A DNA stretch of 64,000 bases from an uncultured Pelagibacteraceae bacterium (GTDB taxonomy: Bacteria; Pseudomonadota; Alphaproteobacteria; Pelagibacterales; Pelagibacteraceae), in assembly GCA_902590395.1 (NCBI GenBank), contig CACIWQ010000004.1:5001-69000 (forward strand), read 5' to 3'. The notes below the pieces were generated by a model. It saw only the letters and a program-made list of their open reading frames with translations, had not been told where the DNA came from and ran no database searches. The first letter of the stretch is position 1. The number at the start of each line of letters is the position of its first letter. Positions 17,090 through 27,659 of this stretch are shown piece by piece. The translations under genes were made by a program, and so were the position numbers.

Positions 17090-18708
17090 TTTTAAATAAA
17101 AAAATATTTATTTTCACATTTTTTTTAATTTTTTTCATATTAGGAGTCTATATTTTTCCTAATTATGGAATATCGATAGATGAAGATAATACTAGGGATA
17201 TTGGTTTTCTTTCTTTAGAAGCTATATTAAAAGTTTTTGCGCCCGAATATTTACCTAGTGTATTTGAGATTGCTGGTAAAAAATTAGAACATCCAGATTT
17301 AAGTATTGTTCCAAGTTCTGGAATAGTTTTTGATCTTCCAATGGCTTTCTTAGAATATATTTTTGAGATTAAAGATAGCAGAGATTATTATTTATTAAGA
17401 CACTTTTTTAATTTTTTATTTTTTTTTATATCATCGTATTTTTTTTATTTAATATTACAAAAAAGATATGATTCCTGGTTGATTGGAATTTTAGGTACCG
17501 CAATGTTGATTGCTAGTCCAAGAATATTTGCAAACAGCTTTTATAATAATAAAGATATAATTTTCATGTCTTTATTTATAATTAATCTTTATTACTCTAT
17601 AAACTTTTTAGAAAAGCAAAATTATCTAAGCGCACTTATATTAGCTGTTATATCAGCCCTTATGATTAATGTAAGAATTTTGGGATTGATTTTACCTATA
17701 TTAGTTTTATTTATTTATACAATAATTATTTTACGTGAAGAAAAGAATCAAATAAAGACACTCAAGCCATTAATAGTATTTATTTTTTTAATACCTTTAT
17801 TTTTATATTTATTTTGGCCTTTCATGTGGGTTAATCCTATAGAAAATTTTTTATATTTTTTTAAATATTTAAATAATCATTTACTAACAATTTATACATT
17901 TTATTTAGGTCAATATATTTTTCCAACTAATCCACCATGGCATTACCATATTGTTTGGATTTTAGTTAGCACACCAATTTTATATATTTTTTTATTTTTT
18001 GTAGGTTTTGTTCTAATTTTATTAAGATCTTCTAAAAGATTATTAAAAATAGAAAAAAATAATTCTTACACTGATCTATGGAGGGGAAATAAGGAGTTAT
18101 ACGATTTATTTTTCTTTTTAAGTTTTTCTATCCCACTATTAATTGCCATAAATTTTAAGTCAATTTCTTACGATAGCTGGAGACATCTTTTTTTTATTTA
18201 TCCAAGTTTTTTATTAATTTCTTTTTTGGGAGTTCATTTTATAAAAATTTCTTTTTTTAAAAAAAAAATTAAATTTTTTTACACTTCTATTTTATTACTA
18301 ATTTTGCCAACAGTTTTTTGGATGTTCAAAAACCATCCTAATGAAAATGTCTATTTTAATTTAATTGCTGGGAAAAATTTCAATGAAAAATTTGAAATGG
18401 ATTTTTCTGGTGTCTCAAACACACAAGCTTTGAAATATATAATCCAAAATGAAAATAAAAAAGTAAAAGTATTTAATCTTGGTACCACTGATCTAAAATT
18501 AAGTAAAAAAATGATCAAAAAAGAAAATAGAGATAAAATTACTGTTACACCTGATATAAATAGTGCCGACTATATCATAAATAATTATAGAGATTGGAGA
18601 GGAGAAACTTTACCAACAAATTTCATAACTCCCGAAGGCTTTAACGTATTATATGAAATAAAAGTTGACAATATTTCAATAAACACAATTTATAAAAAAA
18701 ACAAATGA
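17074..18708 (+). CDS. Polytopic membrane glycosyltransferase (GT39/ArnT-like)
   Basis: 544 aa, many TM segments, N-terminal YGISIDEDNTRD acidic loop typical of GT-C enzymes. Confidence 0.65.
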   Translation: MPVLSILNKKIFIFTFFLIFFILGVYIFPNYGISIDEDNTRDIGFLSLEAILKVFAPEYLPSVFEIAGKKLEHPDLSIVPSSGIVFDLPMAFLEYIFEIKDSRDYYLLRHFFNFLFFFISSYFFYLILQKRYDSWLIGILGTAMLIASPRIFANSFYNNKDIIFMSLFIINLYYSINFLEKQNYLSALILAVISALMINVRILGLILPILVLFIYTIIILREEKNQIKTLKPLIVFIFLIPLFLYLFWPFMWVNPIENFLYFFKYLNNHLLTIYTFYLGQYIFPTNPPWHYHIVWILVSTPILYIFLFFVGFVLILLRSSKRLLKIEKNNSYTDLWRGNKELYDLFFFLSFSIPLLIAINFKSISYDSWRHLFFIYPSFLLISFLGVHFIKISFFKKKIKFFYTSILLLILPTVFWMFKNHPNENVYFNLIAGKNFNEKFEMDFSGVSNTQALKYIIQNENKKVKVFNLGTTDLKLSKKMIKKENRDKITVTPDINSADYIINNYRDWRGETLPTNFITPEGFNVLYEIKVDNISINTIYKKNK

Positions 18709-18758
18709 GATTTGAATTAAATATAAATGTAATGTAGCTTGAGGCATTAGAAATTTTC

Positions 18759-19025
18759 ATGAAATTATTTATTTATAAAACCTTAATTGTGGCTGTTACG
18801 GCTTTTTTACTTTTTCAGTTTACTATAGGACAAAAAATAAGCAGTTATGAATCTAAAATAGAAAACATATTGCACAACAAACAAAAAAGAGAAGAAATTT
18901 TAAATAAAATTAAAGAAGAGATTAGATCGGCCAATCAAAAGGAAAAACTTTTTACTGAAGAAGAAAGAGATCTTTTATCCAATTTCATTAAAAAAATACA
19001 AAATGAGCTAGATGAGGCAAATTAA
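18759..19025 (+). CDS. Small membrane-anchored coiled-coil protein
   Basis: 88 aa; one N-terminal TM segment followed by a charged helix. Confidence 0.5.
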   Translation: MKLFIYKTLIVAVTAFLLFQFTIGQKISSYESKIENILHNKQKREEILNKIKEEIRSANQKEKLFTEEERDLLSNFIKKIQNELDEAN

Positions 19026-19045
19026 AAACAGCAATTATTCTAGTT

Positions 19046-20443
19046 TTAATTAATTTTTTCTTTTCCTTTATTTGCCAGAAGTAAGGAAATGATCAGCCAT
19101 ATAAATGTTGCATTCCAGGTAGAAAAAAAACTTCCAGAAGATCTTAAAGGCCAAATTTCAAGAAAAATAGTAATTACAAGAGGTGCCAAAAAAAACATTT
19201 CAAAATTTGTCCTTCGACCATATCTCATAAAGTAGTAGAAAAAATCTTTCCAAAAGATTATAAAAAGAATCAATAATAAACCTCCACCAATAACTCCTGA
19301 CTCGGCCAAAAGTTCCAGATAATAATTGTGAGGATGGTTAGAACAAGCTAAGTATTTTTTGCTACTTTTCATAATATTATAGGTACCATCAGTTAAGTTG
19401 TGCCAACACTTAACTCTAAAAGATTTTAAACCAAATCCAAATAAAGGCTGGTCTTTCCAAACCAATACAGCATTACTAAAAATATAATAATGTCCACTGC
19501 CTCGCAGAAGCGAAAGTTTCTTTTTGCTTCTTGTTTTTTCTGACTGTTCCAACTCCTCTTGTTGTTGCTCTATTACTTTCTTGCTTATTTCTTCGCGTTC
19601 TATAAAATTAAACCTGACATTATCGTAAAAACTTCTGTAACTTTTTTTAATATGAGCATCATTTTGAGCAATAACAAAAGACACACCCACAAATCCAATC
19701 ATTCCCAAAATCATCGCAATTCTTAAATTTTTTATAAACAAAAATGTTAGACCACATCCAAACAAGAACAACAAAGTAGACATTCTATTACCCGCTAATA
19801 GCATAGCAACTGCATGAACTATTATTACCAAGATCAATAAAGGGTTTTTATATTTTTTATTTTCAAAAATAATTAAGAGTGAAAAAAAGGAAAAAAATGA
19901 AAATCTCTGTAAATATCCACCTGCAATAGTTTCCTCTCCAAATGGACCAGAATTTCTATTTCCAACACTTTTGAATCCGAACAAGTCAGTCCCGGTTATG
20001 TATTGTAATATGATGTCTAGGCTTACAAAAGTTGTAAAACACAGAGTAAATAAAAATAATTTTTTTAAATTAATTATTTTATTTAAAAATAAAGTATCAA
20101 CAATTAATATTAAAATTGGAAATCTAAATAAAAGAAAGGCTTTAAAAATTGGATTGTCCTCTAGTGAAGTTCCTTCATATTTATGGAATAATCCGGGACT
20201 TTGATAAAGCAAAGGTTTAAGTAAAATAATGTTTTGATATTGAATCGCAGTTATCAAAAAGAAATATAAAAAAAAGATAATTGCTATCCAAGAGGTAATT
20301 TTAAATCTTAAAGCTAATTTATCTTTTTTTATTAAAAATAAAGATAAAATTATAAAAAGTAATAAATGCGCACTTACAACTAAATTTCCAAGTATAAATG
20401 TAACAGGAAAGATGTAGAATAAAATTTCGACTATTTTACGCAT
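19046..20443 (-). CDS. O-antigen ligase (WaaL/Wzy-like)
   Basis: 465 aa, polytopic; FGFGLKSFRVKCWHNLTDG...CSNHPHNYYLELLAESGVIGGGLLL. Confidence 0.85.
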   Translation of the reverse strand: MRKIVEILFYIFPVTFILGNLVVSAHLLLFIILSLFLIKKDKLALRFKITSWIAIIFFLYFFLITAIQYQNIILLKPLLYQSPGLFHKYEGTSLEDNPIFKAFLLFRFPILILIVDTLFLNKIINLKKLFLFTLCFTTFVSLDIILQYITGTDLFGFKSVGNRNSGPFGEETIAGGYLQRFSFFSFFSLLIIFENKKYKNPLLILVIIVHAVAMLLAGNRMSTLLFLFGCGLTFLFIKNLRIAMILGMIGFVGVSFVIAQNDAHIKKSYRSFYDNVRFNFIEREEISKKVIEQQQEELEQSEKTRSKKKLSLLRGSGHYYIFSNAVLVWKDQPLFGFGLKSFRVKCWHNLTDGTYNIMKSSKKYLACSNHPHNYYLELLAESGVIGGGLLLILFIIFWKDFFYYFMRYGRRTNFEMFFLAPLVITIFLEIWPLRSSGSFFSTWNATFIWLIISLLLANKGKEKIN

Positions 20444-20470
20444 TTGTTATTATTTTAAAAATCTTTATTT

Positions 20471-21169
20471 TTATATTTTAAAATTTGCTTTTTTACTATC
20501 TTTAAGGAACTTTTTAACGGTATCTAAGGACAAATCGTTTAACGATTTTCCAAACTTCGATATTTTTTCAATTATGGCGGGTGGCATAGTTATTATTGAA
20601 CATCCACAATTTTTTGCTTGTATATAATTATAAGGCTCTCTTGTGCTGGCCCAAAGTATTTCTATATTATTTCTTTTTTTGGTTAATCTCACACTTTTCC
20701 TAATTATCGGCAAGGGGTCTTTACCCGCATCACCCATTCTTCCTGAGAAAATTGAAATTATCACTTTAGTCTTTTTGTCTACGTTTTTAATTATTTTCCG
20801 AACTTGGGATACAGTATATACTGCAGTTATATTAAGTTTTACTCCATTGTTATTTAGTTTTCTAATTACCTTTCCTGTAAAAAGTCCCTTACTATTGATC
20901 ACAGGTATTTTGACATAAATATTTCTTCCCCAGGAATTTATAATGTCAGCCTGTTTTTTCATTTGAAGAAATTCGTCAGCAAAAACTTCAAAGGAAATAG
21001 GTTTTGAAGCACATGAACTTAAAAGTTTTAACGAATATTTTTTGTAATTTTTTGCATTAGACAATCTCATTAAACTCGGATTAGTTGTAAATCCTTTTAC
21101 CAATGAATTTTTAGAATATTTTTTGATTGTTTTAAAATCCGCGCTATCACAAAAAATTTTTATGCTCAT
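20471..21169 (-). CDS. Transaldolase-family protein
   Basis: 232 aa; IFCDSADFKTIKKY...GFTTNPSLMR, ISFEVFADE, YVKIPVINSKG, NITAVYTVSQ, ISIFSGRMGDAGKDP. Confidence 0.85.
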   Translation of the reverse strand: MSIKIFCDSADFKTIKKYSKNSLVKGFTTNPSLMRLSNAKNYKKYSLKLLSSCASKPISFEVFADEFLQMKKQADIINSWGRNIYVKIPVINSKGLFTGKVIRKLNNNGVKLNITAVYTVSQVRKIIKNVDKKTKVIISIFSGRMGDAGKDPLPIIRKSVRLTKKRNNIEILWASTREPYNYIQAKNCGCSIITMPPAIIEKISKFGKSLNDLSLDTVKKFLKDSKKANFKI

Positions 21170-21188
21170 AATAATTTAATAAATTAAT

Positions 21189-22508
21189 TTACTGTACTTG
21201 ACAAGCGGCCTTCATGAAATATAAGGAACAAACGCTTCGATAATATACAGCCCCAATCAGCAAAAACAAATAGAACAGGAAATATGAGTAAATATATTTT
21301 TTGTTAATTATTTTGATTTCATCAATAAAATTAAAATAACAAAATATAAGTAAGAAAAATAAAGGATCGACATACTGTTGATACACTATGTATGTCCACA
21401 TAAAACCTAAACCATAAACAAGAAAAAAGACGTAATTTTTTATAGTTTTTTTAAATAAAATTAGCACCAGGAAAAGAAAAAATAAATTAAAGATATAATA
21501 AGTAGTTAAAATTAAATTCCAATTAATATCCAGTTTATCATTAGCCAAACTTAGAAATTTGAACACAATTCCAACTCCATTAAATTTCGGTTCATTTGGC
21601 AATGCAAAAAATAATGTTATGGCTAAAAATAAGAAAATAACTAAATCAATTATTTTTAAGTTTTTGAATAAACTTATAAATTTTTTTTCTATTATTAGGA
21701 CAACAAAGATTGGTAAGAGGTATATTCCTATTATAGAAAAAAAATAATTTATACCGCTTGGCGAGAAAATTAATCTAAATTGAGTATCAATTGGTACGAG
21801 GCCTCCCCAGATATAAAATAGGTAAAAAGCAGGTACGGCACATAATGTACAAATAACACTATATTTAATAAAAAATTTTAAATTATTTTCTAAGATCAGC
21901 GTTAAATAAATAAATAGTGATAAAAAAATATACTTTTGATCCGAATAAAAACTTAATGAACTTAAAATTATGGTTAATGTAGCAAAAAAATAATATTTTT
22001 TTAGATTAATTTCACAACTTAGTTTTGAGAGATAATTAAAAGATATTAGTGATAAAAGCAGAAAGAAAATAGCCAGTCCTTCTTGGTCTGCCCAGAAAGA
22101 CATAGTTCTAAAATATGGGCTCAACATTAATATAGACGATAAAAAAATTAAAATACCTACATTTTCATTATTAAATTTTTTCTTAAGGAACATAAAAAAA
22201 AGAATAGGTATTGTTATTGCAAAGGCAAAATAACTTCTTCTAAATTCTTCTATATCTGTCGTAAATGGATTAAATTTATTTAAAATTAAGTAAAGTGGTG
22301 TACGACCCGATCTAAACTCTAAGTCAGTTAGTGCGGACGAAAGTTTAGAATTTTTAAATAAATTTATATTTCCCCACTCGTGCTCATAAAAATCAATTTT
22401 TCCTCCGCCTGCAGAATTTTCATCTAAATAAAAACCAAAAAAATATGTAAATATAATTACCAGGGATATGAAAAGATAAATTAAATTATAATTGGATTCG
22501 TGTTTCAT
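21189..22508 (-). CDS. Polytopic membrane protein, possible GT-C glycosyltransferase
   Basis: 439 aa, about ten hydrophobic segments; located among surface-glycan genes. Confidence 0.5.
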   Translation of the reverse strand: MKHESNYNLIYLFISLVIIFTYFFGFYLDENSAGGGKIDFYEHEWGNINLFKNSKLSSALTDLEFRSGRTPLYLILNKFNPFTTDIEEFRRSYFAFAITIPILFFMFLKKKFNNENVGILIFLSSILMLSPYFRTMSFWADQEGLAIFFLLLSLISFNYLSKLSCEINLKKYYFFATLTIILSSLSFYSDQKYIFLSLFIYLTLILENNLKFFIKYSVICTLCAVPAFYLFYIWGGLVPIDTQFRLIFSPSGINYFFSIIGIYLLPIFVVLIIEKKFISLFKNLKIIDLVIFLFLAITLFFALPNEPKFNGVGIVFKFLSLANDKLDINWNLILTTYYIFNLFFLFLVLILFKKTIKNYVFFLVYGLGFMWTYIVYQQYVDPLFFLLIFCYFNFIDEIKIINKKYIYSYFLFYLFLLIGAVYYRSVCSLYFMKAACQVQ

Positions 22509-22535
22509 TTACAAAAGTTTTATTAAGATAAATAT

Positions 22536-23930
22536 TTAACCTAAATTTTTCACTATTTCTTCAGTCATTTTTTTTGCATCAGCGAATAGCATTAAGGTAT
22601 TATCTCTATAAAATAATTCATTATCAATCCCAGCATAACCAGGAGACAAGCTTCTTTTGACAAAAAGAACTGATTTTGATTTTTCAACATCTAATATAGG
22701 CATTCCGTAAATTGGGCTTTTAGGATCTGTCTTAGCAACAGGATTTGTTACGTCATTTGCTCCAATTACAAATGCAACGTCTGTATTAGCAAAATCATTA
22801 TTTATGTTTTCTTGTTCAAAAACTTCGTCATAAGGAACGTTTGCTTCAGCTAATAAAACATTCATATGACCTGGCATTCTTCCTGCTACTGGATGAACAG
22901 CATAGGAAACTTTTACTCCATTTTTTTTTAAGTTATCTGCCATTTCTCTTACCACATGCTGAGCTTGAGCAACGGCCATTCCATAACCTGGAACAATTAT
23001 TACCGATGAAGCATTTTTCATTAAAAATGCGGCGTCTTCTGCATTTCCGCTCTTGACTGGTTTTTTATTTTGATTCTTATCTATTGACGAATTTGTTGTT
23101 CCAAACCCACCTAGAATAACACTAACAAATGAACGATTCATTCCTTTACACATAATGTAAGATAAAATGGCTCCTGAAGAACCTACAAGCGCACCAGTAA
23201 TTATTAATGCTGTATTTTCTAAAGTAAAACCAATTCCTGCAGCAGCCCATCCTGAATAAGAATTAAGCATAGAAATAACAACCGGCATATCCGCGCCTCC
23301 AATTGGTATAATTAATAAAAGCCCTAACAAAAAAGATATTTCAATTATTCTCCAAAAGATGCTGTCAGACTGTGTTCTACAAAGATAAAAAATTAATACT
23401 ATAATTGATATACCGAGTAATAAATTAATATAATGCTGCCCCTTAAAGGTAATTGGTGAGCCTGACATTATTCCTCGTAGTTTTAAAAAAGCTATTATTG
23501 ATCCTGAAAAAGTAATTGCACCTACAGCAGCGCCAATCGACATCTCAATTAAACTCGAAACTTTAATATCTCCTGGCGAACCAAGATTAAAAGCTAGTGG
23601 ATTTAAAAAAGCTGATATTGCCACGAAAACCGCAGCAAGACCCACAAGACTATGAAAGCCAGCGACTAGTTCTGGCATTGCCGTCATTGGTATTTTATAC
23701 GCTATGAAAGCTCCTATTGTTGCACCCACCAGCAAGAAAATTAACACGTAAATGAAACCAGTAGAAAAATTTCCTATAGACAAAAAAGTTACAGTTATAG
23801 CAATTATCATTCCTAAAATTCCAAATAAATTTCCTCTTCTAGAAGTTTCTGGTGATGATAGTCCTCTTAAGGCTAAAACAAATAATATGCCAGAAATCAG
23901 ATAAAATATTGCTAATAAATTTGCCGACAT
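22536..23930 (-). CDS. pntB: NAD(P) transhydrogenase subunit beta
   Basis: 464 aa; VIIVPGYGMAVAQAQHVVREMADNLKKNGVKVSYAVHPVAGRMPGHMNVLLAEANVPYD, VIGANDVTNPVA. Confidence 0.96.
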   Translation of the reverse strand: MSANLLAIFYLISGILFVLALRGLSSPETSRRGNLFGILGMIIAITVTFLSIGNFSTGFIYVLIFLLVGATIGAFIAYKIPMTAMPELVAGFHSLVGLAAVFVAISAFLNPLAFNLGSPGDIKVSSLIEMSIGAAVGAITFSGSIIAFLKLRGIMSGSPITFKGQHYINLLLGISIIVLIFYLCRTQSDSIFWRIIEISFLLGLLLIIPIGGADMPVVISMLNSYSGWAAAGIGFTLENTALIITGALVGSSGAILSYIMCKGMNRSFVSVILGGFGTTNSSIDKNQNKKPVKSGNAEDAAFLMKNASSVIIVPGYGMAVAQAQHVVREMADNLKKNGVKVSYAVHPVAGRMPGHMNVLLAEANVPYDEVFEQENINNDFANTDVAFVIGANDVTNPVAKTDPKSPIYGMPILDVEKSKSVLFVKRSLSPGYAGIDNELFYRDNTLMLFADAKKMTEEIVKNLG

Positions 23931-23932
23931 AT

Positions 23933-24241
23933 TTATTTATTTTTTTTCTTCTTTTTATACATTTGAAGCATCCTTTGTGTTACCAAGAAGCCTCCAAAAA
24001 TATTTATCGCAGCTAAAAATATTGCCAGAAAGCCAAATATATTTGATGTATTAAAAATACTTTCTATATTACCTGACAATCCAGCAATTATAGCTCCCAC
24101 AATAATTACCGATGAAATTGCATTTGTCACAGACATCAAAGGAGTATGTAATGAAGGCGTAACACTCCAAACTACATAATAACCAATAAATATAGATAGT
24201 ACAAAAATGCTCAATCTAAATATAAATGGATCTATTTCCAT
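23933..24241 (-). CDS. NAD(P) transhydrogenase subunit alpha, membrane part
   Basis: 102 aa; VWSVTPSLHTPLMSVTNAISSVIIVGAI, GGFLVTQRMLQMYKKK. Confidence 0.93.
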   Translation of the reverse strand: MEIDPFIFRLSIFVLSIFIGYYVVWSVTPSLHTPLMSVTNAISSVIIVGAIIAGLSGNIESIFNTSNIFGFLAIFLAAINIFGGFLVTQRMLQMYKKKKKNK

Positions 24242-24243
24242 AA

Positions 24244-25344
24244 TTACAACTCTTTATCGATTAATGTTTTTTTTATAATTTCATCTTCTTCATTAATGTA
24301 AATATCTTTTTTATCTTTGCTATAAAGATTATTTACAAAATTAAATAAATTTTTTGCATATAAACTTGACGCAGTTGATGCTAAACTATTTAAAATATTT
24401 TTCGAACCCATTATTTTTACACCACTTACTACTTTTATTTTATCTGGCTCAGAAAAAGCTGAATTTCCACCTTGAGATACTGCTAAATCATATATTATAG
24501 AACCAGGCTTCATACTTTTTACCATTTCCTCAGAAATAATTCTTGGGGCCTGTTTGCCCGGAATCAAAGCAGTACAAATAACTATATCGTTTTTTTTAAT
24601 AGAATTTTTTAATAATTCTTCCTGTTTTTTTTTAAAATCTTTTCCTGCTTCTTTAGCGTAACCACTACTTGTTTCTAGATTTTCAGAGCCCTCAACCATT
24701 AAAAATTTGCCTCCTAAACTTTCTACTTGTTCTTTAACTGCTGTTCTAACATCTGTAGCAGATACTATAGCACCTAATCTTTTTGCGGTAGCAATAGCTT
24801 GGAGTCCAGCTACACCGGCTCCTATTATTAATACTTTTGCAGGCGTAATAGTTCCAGCAGCTGTCATCATCATAGGAATAGCTTTTTCAAATTCTTTAAC
24901 AGATTCAATTACAGCCCTATAACCCGCTAAATTAGCTTGAGACGACAGAACATCCATAGATTGCGCTCTTGTAATTCTAGGCAATAGGCTAAGTGAAAAA
25001 ATTTTGATATTTTTTTTAATCAATTTATTAATAGATTCTTTGTCTAGCAAAGAGTCAAATTGCCCAATTAATATTGATTTTTCTTTAATTAAACTTATTT
25101 CATTAACACTAGGGCAGCTGACTCTTAAAATTATTTCAGATTTTTCTAAAATTTCTTTGGGGGAGCTGTAAAATTTTGCACCATTGTTTTCATAATCTTT
25201 ATCATCAAAACCTAGATGTTTTCCGTAATTTTTTTCTAAATAAACGTTAAATTTTAGATTAATAATTTTTTTTGTGGTTTCCGGGGTAATAGCAATTCTT
25301 TTCTCTGTATTAATAGTTTCACTTACAGATCCAATACCTTTCAT
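24244..25344 (-). CDS. NAD(P) transhydrogenase subunit alpha, soluble part
   Basis: 366 aa; RIAITPETTKKI, VLIIGAGVAGLQAIATAKRLGAIVSATDVR, CTALIPGKQAP. Confidence 0.93.
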   Translation of the reverse strand: MKGIGSVSETINTEKRIAITPETTKKIINLKFNVYLEKNYGKHLGFDDKDYENNGAKFYSSPKEILEKSEIILRVSCPSVNEISLIKEKSILIGQFDSLLDKESINKLIKKNIKIFSLSLLPRITRAQSMDVLSSQANLAGYRAVIESVKEFEKAIPMMMTAAGTITPAKVLIIGAGVAGLQAIATAKRLGAIVSATDVRTAVKEQVESLGGKFLMVEGSENLETSSGYAKEAGKDFKKKQEELLKNSIKKNDIVICTALIPGKQAPRIISEEMVKSMKPGSIIYDLAVSQGGNSAFSEPDKIKVVSGVKIMGSKNILNSLASTASSLYAKNLFNFVNNLYSKDKKDIYINEEDEIIKKTLIDKEL

Positions 25345-25349
25345 TATTT

Positions 25350-25475
25350 TTATCTTTGTCTTGCTTTATATTTTGGATTTTTTTTGTTAATTATATAGAC
25401 ACGTCCTCTTCTTCGAACAAGTTTCGAATTTAGATCTCTTTTCTTATGTGACTTCAGGGAACTTACTACTTTCAT
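25350..25475 (-). CDS. rpmJ: 50S ribosomal protein L36 (not in supplied ORF track)
   Basis: Reverse complement translates [41 protein letters not shown] (41 aa). Confidence 0.93.
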   Translation of the reverse strand: MKVVSSLKSHKKRDLNSKLVRRRGRVYIINKKNPKYKARQR

Positions 25476-25496
25476 AATATAAAAAATTTGTGTTTA

Positions 25497-25612
25497 GCCT
25501 GGCAACGTCCTACTCTCCCATGCCTTAAGACAAAGTACCATCGGCGCTGAAGGGCTTGACTTCCGAGTTCGGAATGGGATCGGGTATTGCCCCTTCGCAA
25601 TAATCACCAGGC
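25497..25612 (-). rRNA. rrf: 5S ribosomal RNA
   Basis: Reverse complement GCCTGGTGATTATTGCGAAGGGGCAATACCCGATCCCATTCCGAACTCGGAAGTCAAGC...GGGAGAGTAGGACGTTGCCAGGC; closed terminal helix GCCTGG/CCAGGC. No 16S/23S in window. Confidence 0.95.
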
Positions 25613-25687
25613 AGAATAGGGTATATATTTATTAAAGTTTTTTGTAAATAGTTAAATTGTTCAAATAATTACCAAAACTAATATTTT

Positions 25688-25762
25688 TGGTGGGTGCGAT
25701 AAGAATTGAACTTATGACCTCTACGATGTCAACGTAGCGTTCTACCACTGAACTACGCACCC
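25688..25762 (-). tRNA. tRNA-Val (GAC), CCA encoded
   Basis: Reverse complement GGGTGCGTAGTTCAGTGGTAGAACGCTACGTTGACATCGTAGAGGTCATAAGTTCAATTCTTATCGCACCCACCA; anticodon stem CTACG/CGTAG, loop TTGACAT. Confidence 0.95.
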
Positions 25763-25784
25763 AATTAAAATTCACAAAGTAATT

Positions 25785-26843
25785 TTAAAATATCTTCTTT
25801 AGAAACATTCTATATAAGTAAATATATATTACTAAAAGTAATAAAAAATAATATCTACAAAATACACCATCATCCATGAAAAAAATCCCGGGTATTATTA
25901 ATAGTAAATAAATTAAATTTATGTAAATCGAAGACATATAATTAGAATTTAATTTTATTTTACTTTTTTTTAACAATATATTGTAAATCAACATATGCAG
26001 GTGTTTATTGTCAGGTAAAAGTGGGTTTTTTTTAGTTACCAATAATTTTCTAAAAAAAGAAAAAAATACCTCAAAAAATATATAAAATAATAAAATACAA
26101 AAAAAGAATGGACTGATATAAGGATTTAGAATACTTGTTTTTATTGCTGAAATCGCAATTAATGTTCCTACAAGGTAAGCTCCACTGTCACCTAAAAAAA
26201 TTTGCGCTTTAGGAAAATTAAACTTAAGAAAAATTAAAGTTAATAATCCGAAATAAAATAATGTATATGCAAAATCACTATTGTTGTTAGTTAAATTAAT
26301 TATAAATAGGACAGTAAAAATAATTAATGCGTGGATACCCAATAAACCATTAAATCCATCAATTAGATTCGATCCATTGATAGTAAATAAAAAACATAAA
26401 ACAATAAAAGATATAGACCAAAATTTTATTTGTAATAAATTATTTAAAAATTCTAAGCCAGTTTTTTCTATATAAAAATTATTTGATATTATTAGAGTTA
26501 TAAGAAATATAAACATAAGCAAAAGCCTAATATTTGGCTTAATATTTATTTTTAAATCATCTACTAAACCAAGTAGAAAAAATAATATACAAAACGAAAC
26601 ATATTCCGGATAAAAAATATTTTCTGATAAAAACAAATATATAAAAGAAATAACCAATAAAACGAAAATTATTAGACCTCCAATTCTATAAGTAGAATTT
26701 TCATGAAATGCTTGAGGTTTTTCAAATTGGTTGTCAATTAATTGATTTAATTTGATTTTTTTAAAAATTACTAAAATATATTTGCTAAAAAAATAACTAA
26801 AAATTAATAATAAAACGGGAAATATGATTTTACTTGATTCCAT
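25785..26843 (-). CDS. WecA/MraY-like UDP-sugar:undecaprenyl-P sugar-1-P transferase
   Basis: 352 aa polytopic; FLLGLVDDLK, NGSNLIDGFNGLLG, FPKAQIFLGDSGAYLVG, LLPDNKHLHMLIY. Confidence 0.88.
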   Translation of the reverse strand: MESSKIIFPVLLLIFSYFFSKYILVIFKKIKLNQLIDNQFEKPQAFHENSTYRIGGLIIFVLLVISFIYLFLSENIFYPEYVSFCILFFLLGLVDDLKINIKPNIRLLLMFIFLITLIISNNFYIEKTGLEFLNNLLQIKFWSISFIVLCFLFTINGSNLIDGFNGLLGIHALIIFTVLFIINLTNNNSDFAYTLFYFGLLTLIFLKFNFPKAQIFLGDSGAYLVGTLIAISAIKTSILNPYISPFFFCILLFYIFFEVFFSFFRKLLVTKKNPLLPDNKHLHMLIYNILLKKSKIKLNSNYMSSIYINLIYLLLIIPGIFFMDDGVFCRYYFLLLLVIYIYLYRMFLKKIF

Positions 26844-27606
26844 ATTTTTTTATCGAATTTATTGCAATAAAAAGAATCGAGATAACATTGTGGTAAAAAT
26901 TCAATTTATTATAATGTTTATTAATATGCCAAAGCCAATAAATATTTTTTAATCTTTGGCTTGAACGAGATTTGCTCAAAACTCTGTAAGAAGCTAAATT
27001 TTCATCAAGCTTTTTTGCAACATTGTTATTTTTTAACAACTGACATTTAAACAAATAGTCTTCACACAGCTTAATTTTTCGAAATTTATGGTTACCTAAA
27101 ATAGATCTTGCAATTATCATGGTAGTGGTATTAATAGACGAATTTTTTATAAATGTATCATAATTAAAATGATCGCTAAGAAATGTTCTTCTTTTGGTTT
27201 TTCTTTTCCCATTTTTTTCGAAAAATGTCGTATAATCTGTATAAGTGAAACTTAAATTATTTTTTTCCATAAAATCTATTTGTTTTTCTAATTTGTCGTC
27301 TGACCAACAATCATCAGAATCTATAAAGGATATATATTTTGATTTTGATATTCTCATTGCGTAATTTCTACAAAATGACGGACCTTTGTTTTTATCTAAT
27401 TTAATGATGGTTATCTTTTTCAAATTTGTTAATTTATCAATTATTTTACAGGAATCATCAGAAGAATGATCGTCTACAATGTATAGATGCCAATTTTTGT
27501 ATGTTTGATTAATTACAGAATTAATAGCCTCTTCCAAAAATTTATCCTTATTATAATTTGGTAAAATTATATCAACACTAGGTTTTTCTCTAACAAATGT
27601 TTCCAT
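26830..27606 (-). CDS. Family 2 glycosyltransferase
   Basis: VDIILPNYNKDKFLEEAINSVINQTYKNWHLYIVDDHSSDDS; SFIDSDDCW. Confidence 0.9.
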   Translation of the reverse strand: METFVREKPSVDIILPNYNKDKFLEEAINSVINQTYKNWHLYIVDDHSSDDSCKIIDKLTNLKKITIIKLDKNKGPSFCRNYAMRISKSKYISFIDSDDCWSDDKLEKQIDFMEKNNLSFTYTDYTTFFEKNGKRKTKRRTFLSDHFNYDTFIKNSSINTTTMIIARSILGNHKFRKIKLCEDYLFKCQLLKNNNVAKKLDENLASYRVLSKSRSSQRLKNIYWLWHINKHYNKLNFYHNVISILFIAINSIKKYGIK

Positions 27607-27659
27607 TAATAAGTTGTTTTTTTATTATAAAATAAGTAATTTGTTTTTAAATTAAAAAA

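Noticed and set aside
20471-21169. Specific naming as fructose-6-phosphate aldolase or TalB
   Set aside because: Family motifs support transaldolase superfamily only; reading alone cannot separate subfamilies.
25658-25663. Half-site TGTTCA between 5S and tRNA-Val
   Set aside because: The facing arm is absent (TGTTCAAATAATTACCA); single 6-mers are expected by chance, so it was not counted as an operator.
25688-25762. Island integration scar (direct repeat of the tRNA-Val 3' end)
   Set aside because: I did not find a convincing second copy of the tRNA 3' sequence at the other end of the 25.8-38.7 kb block.
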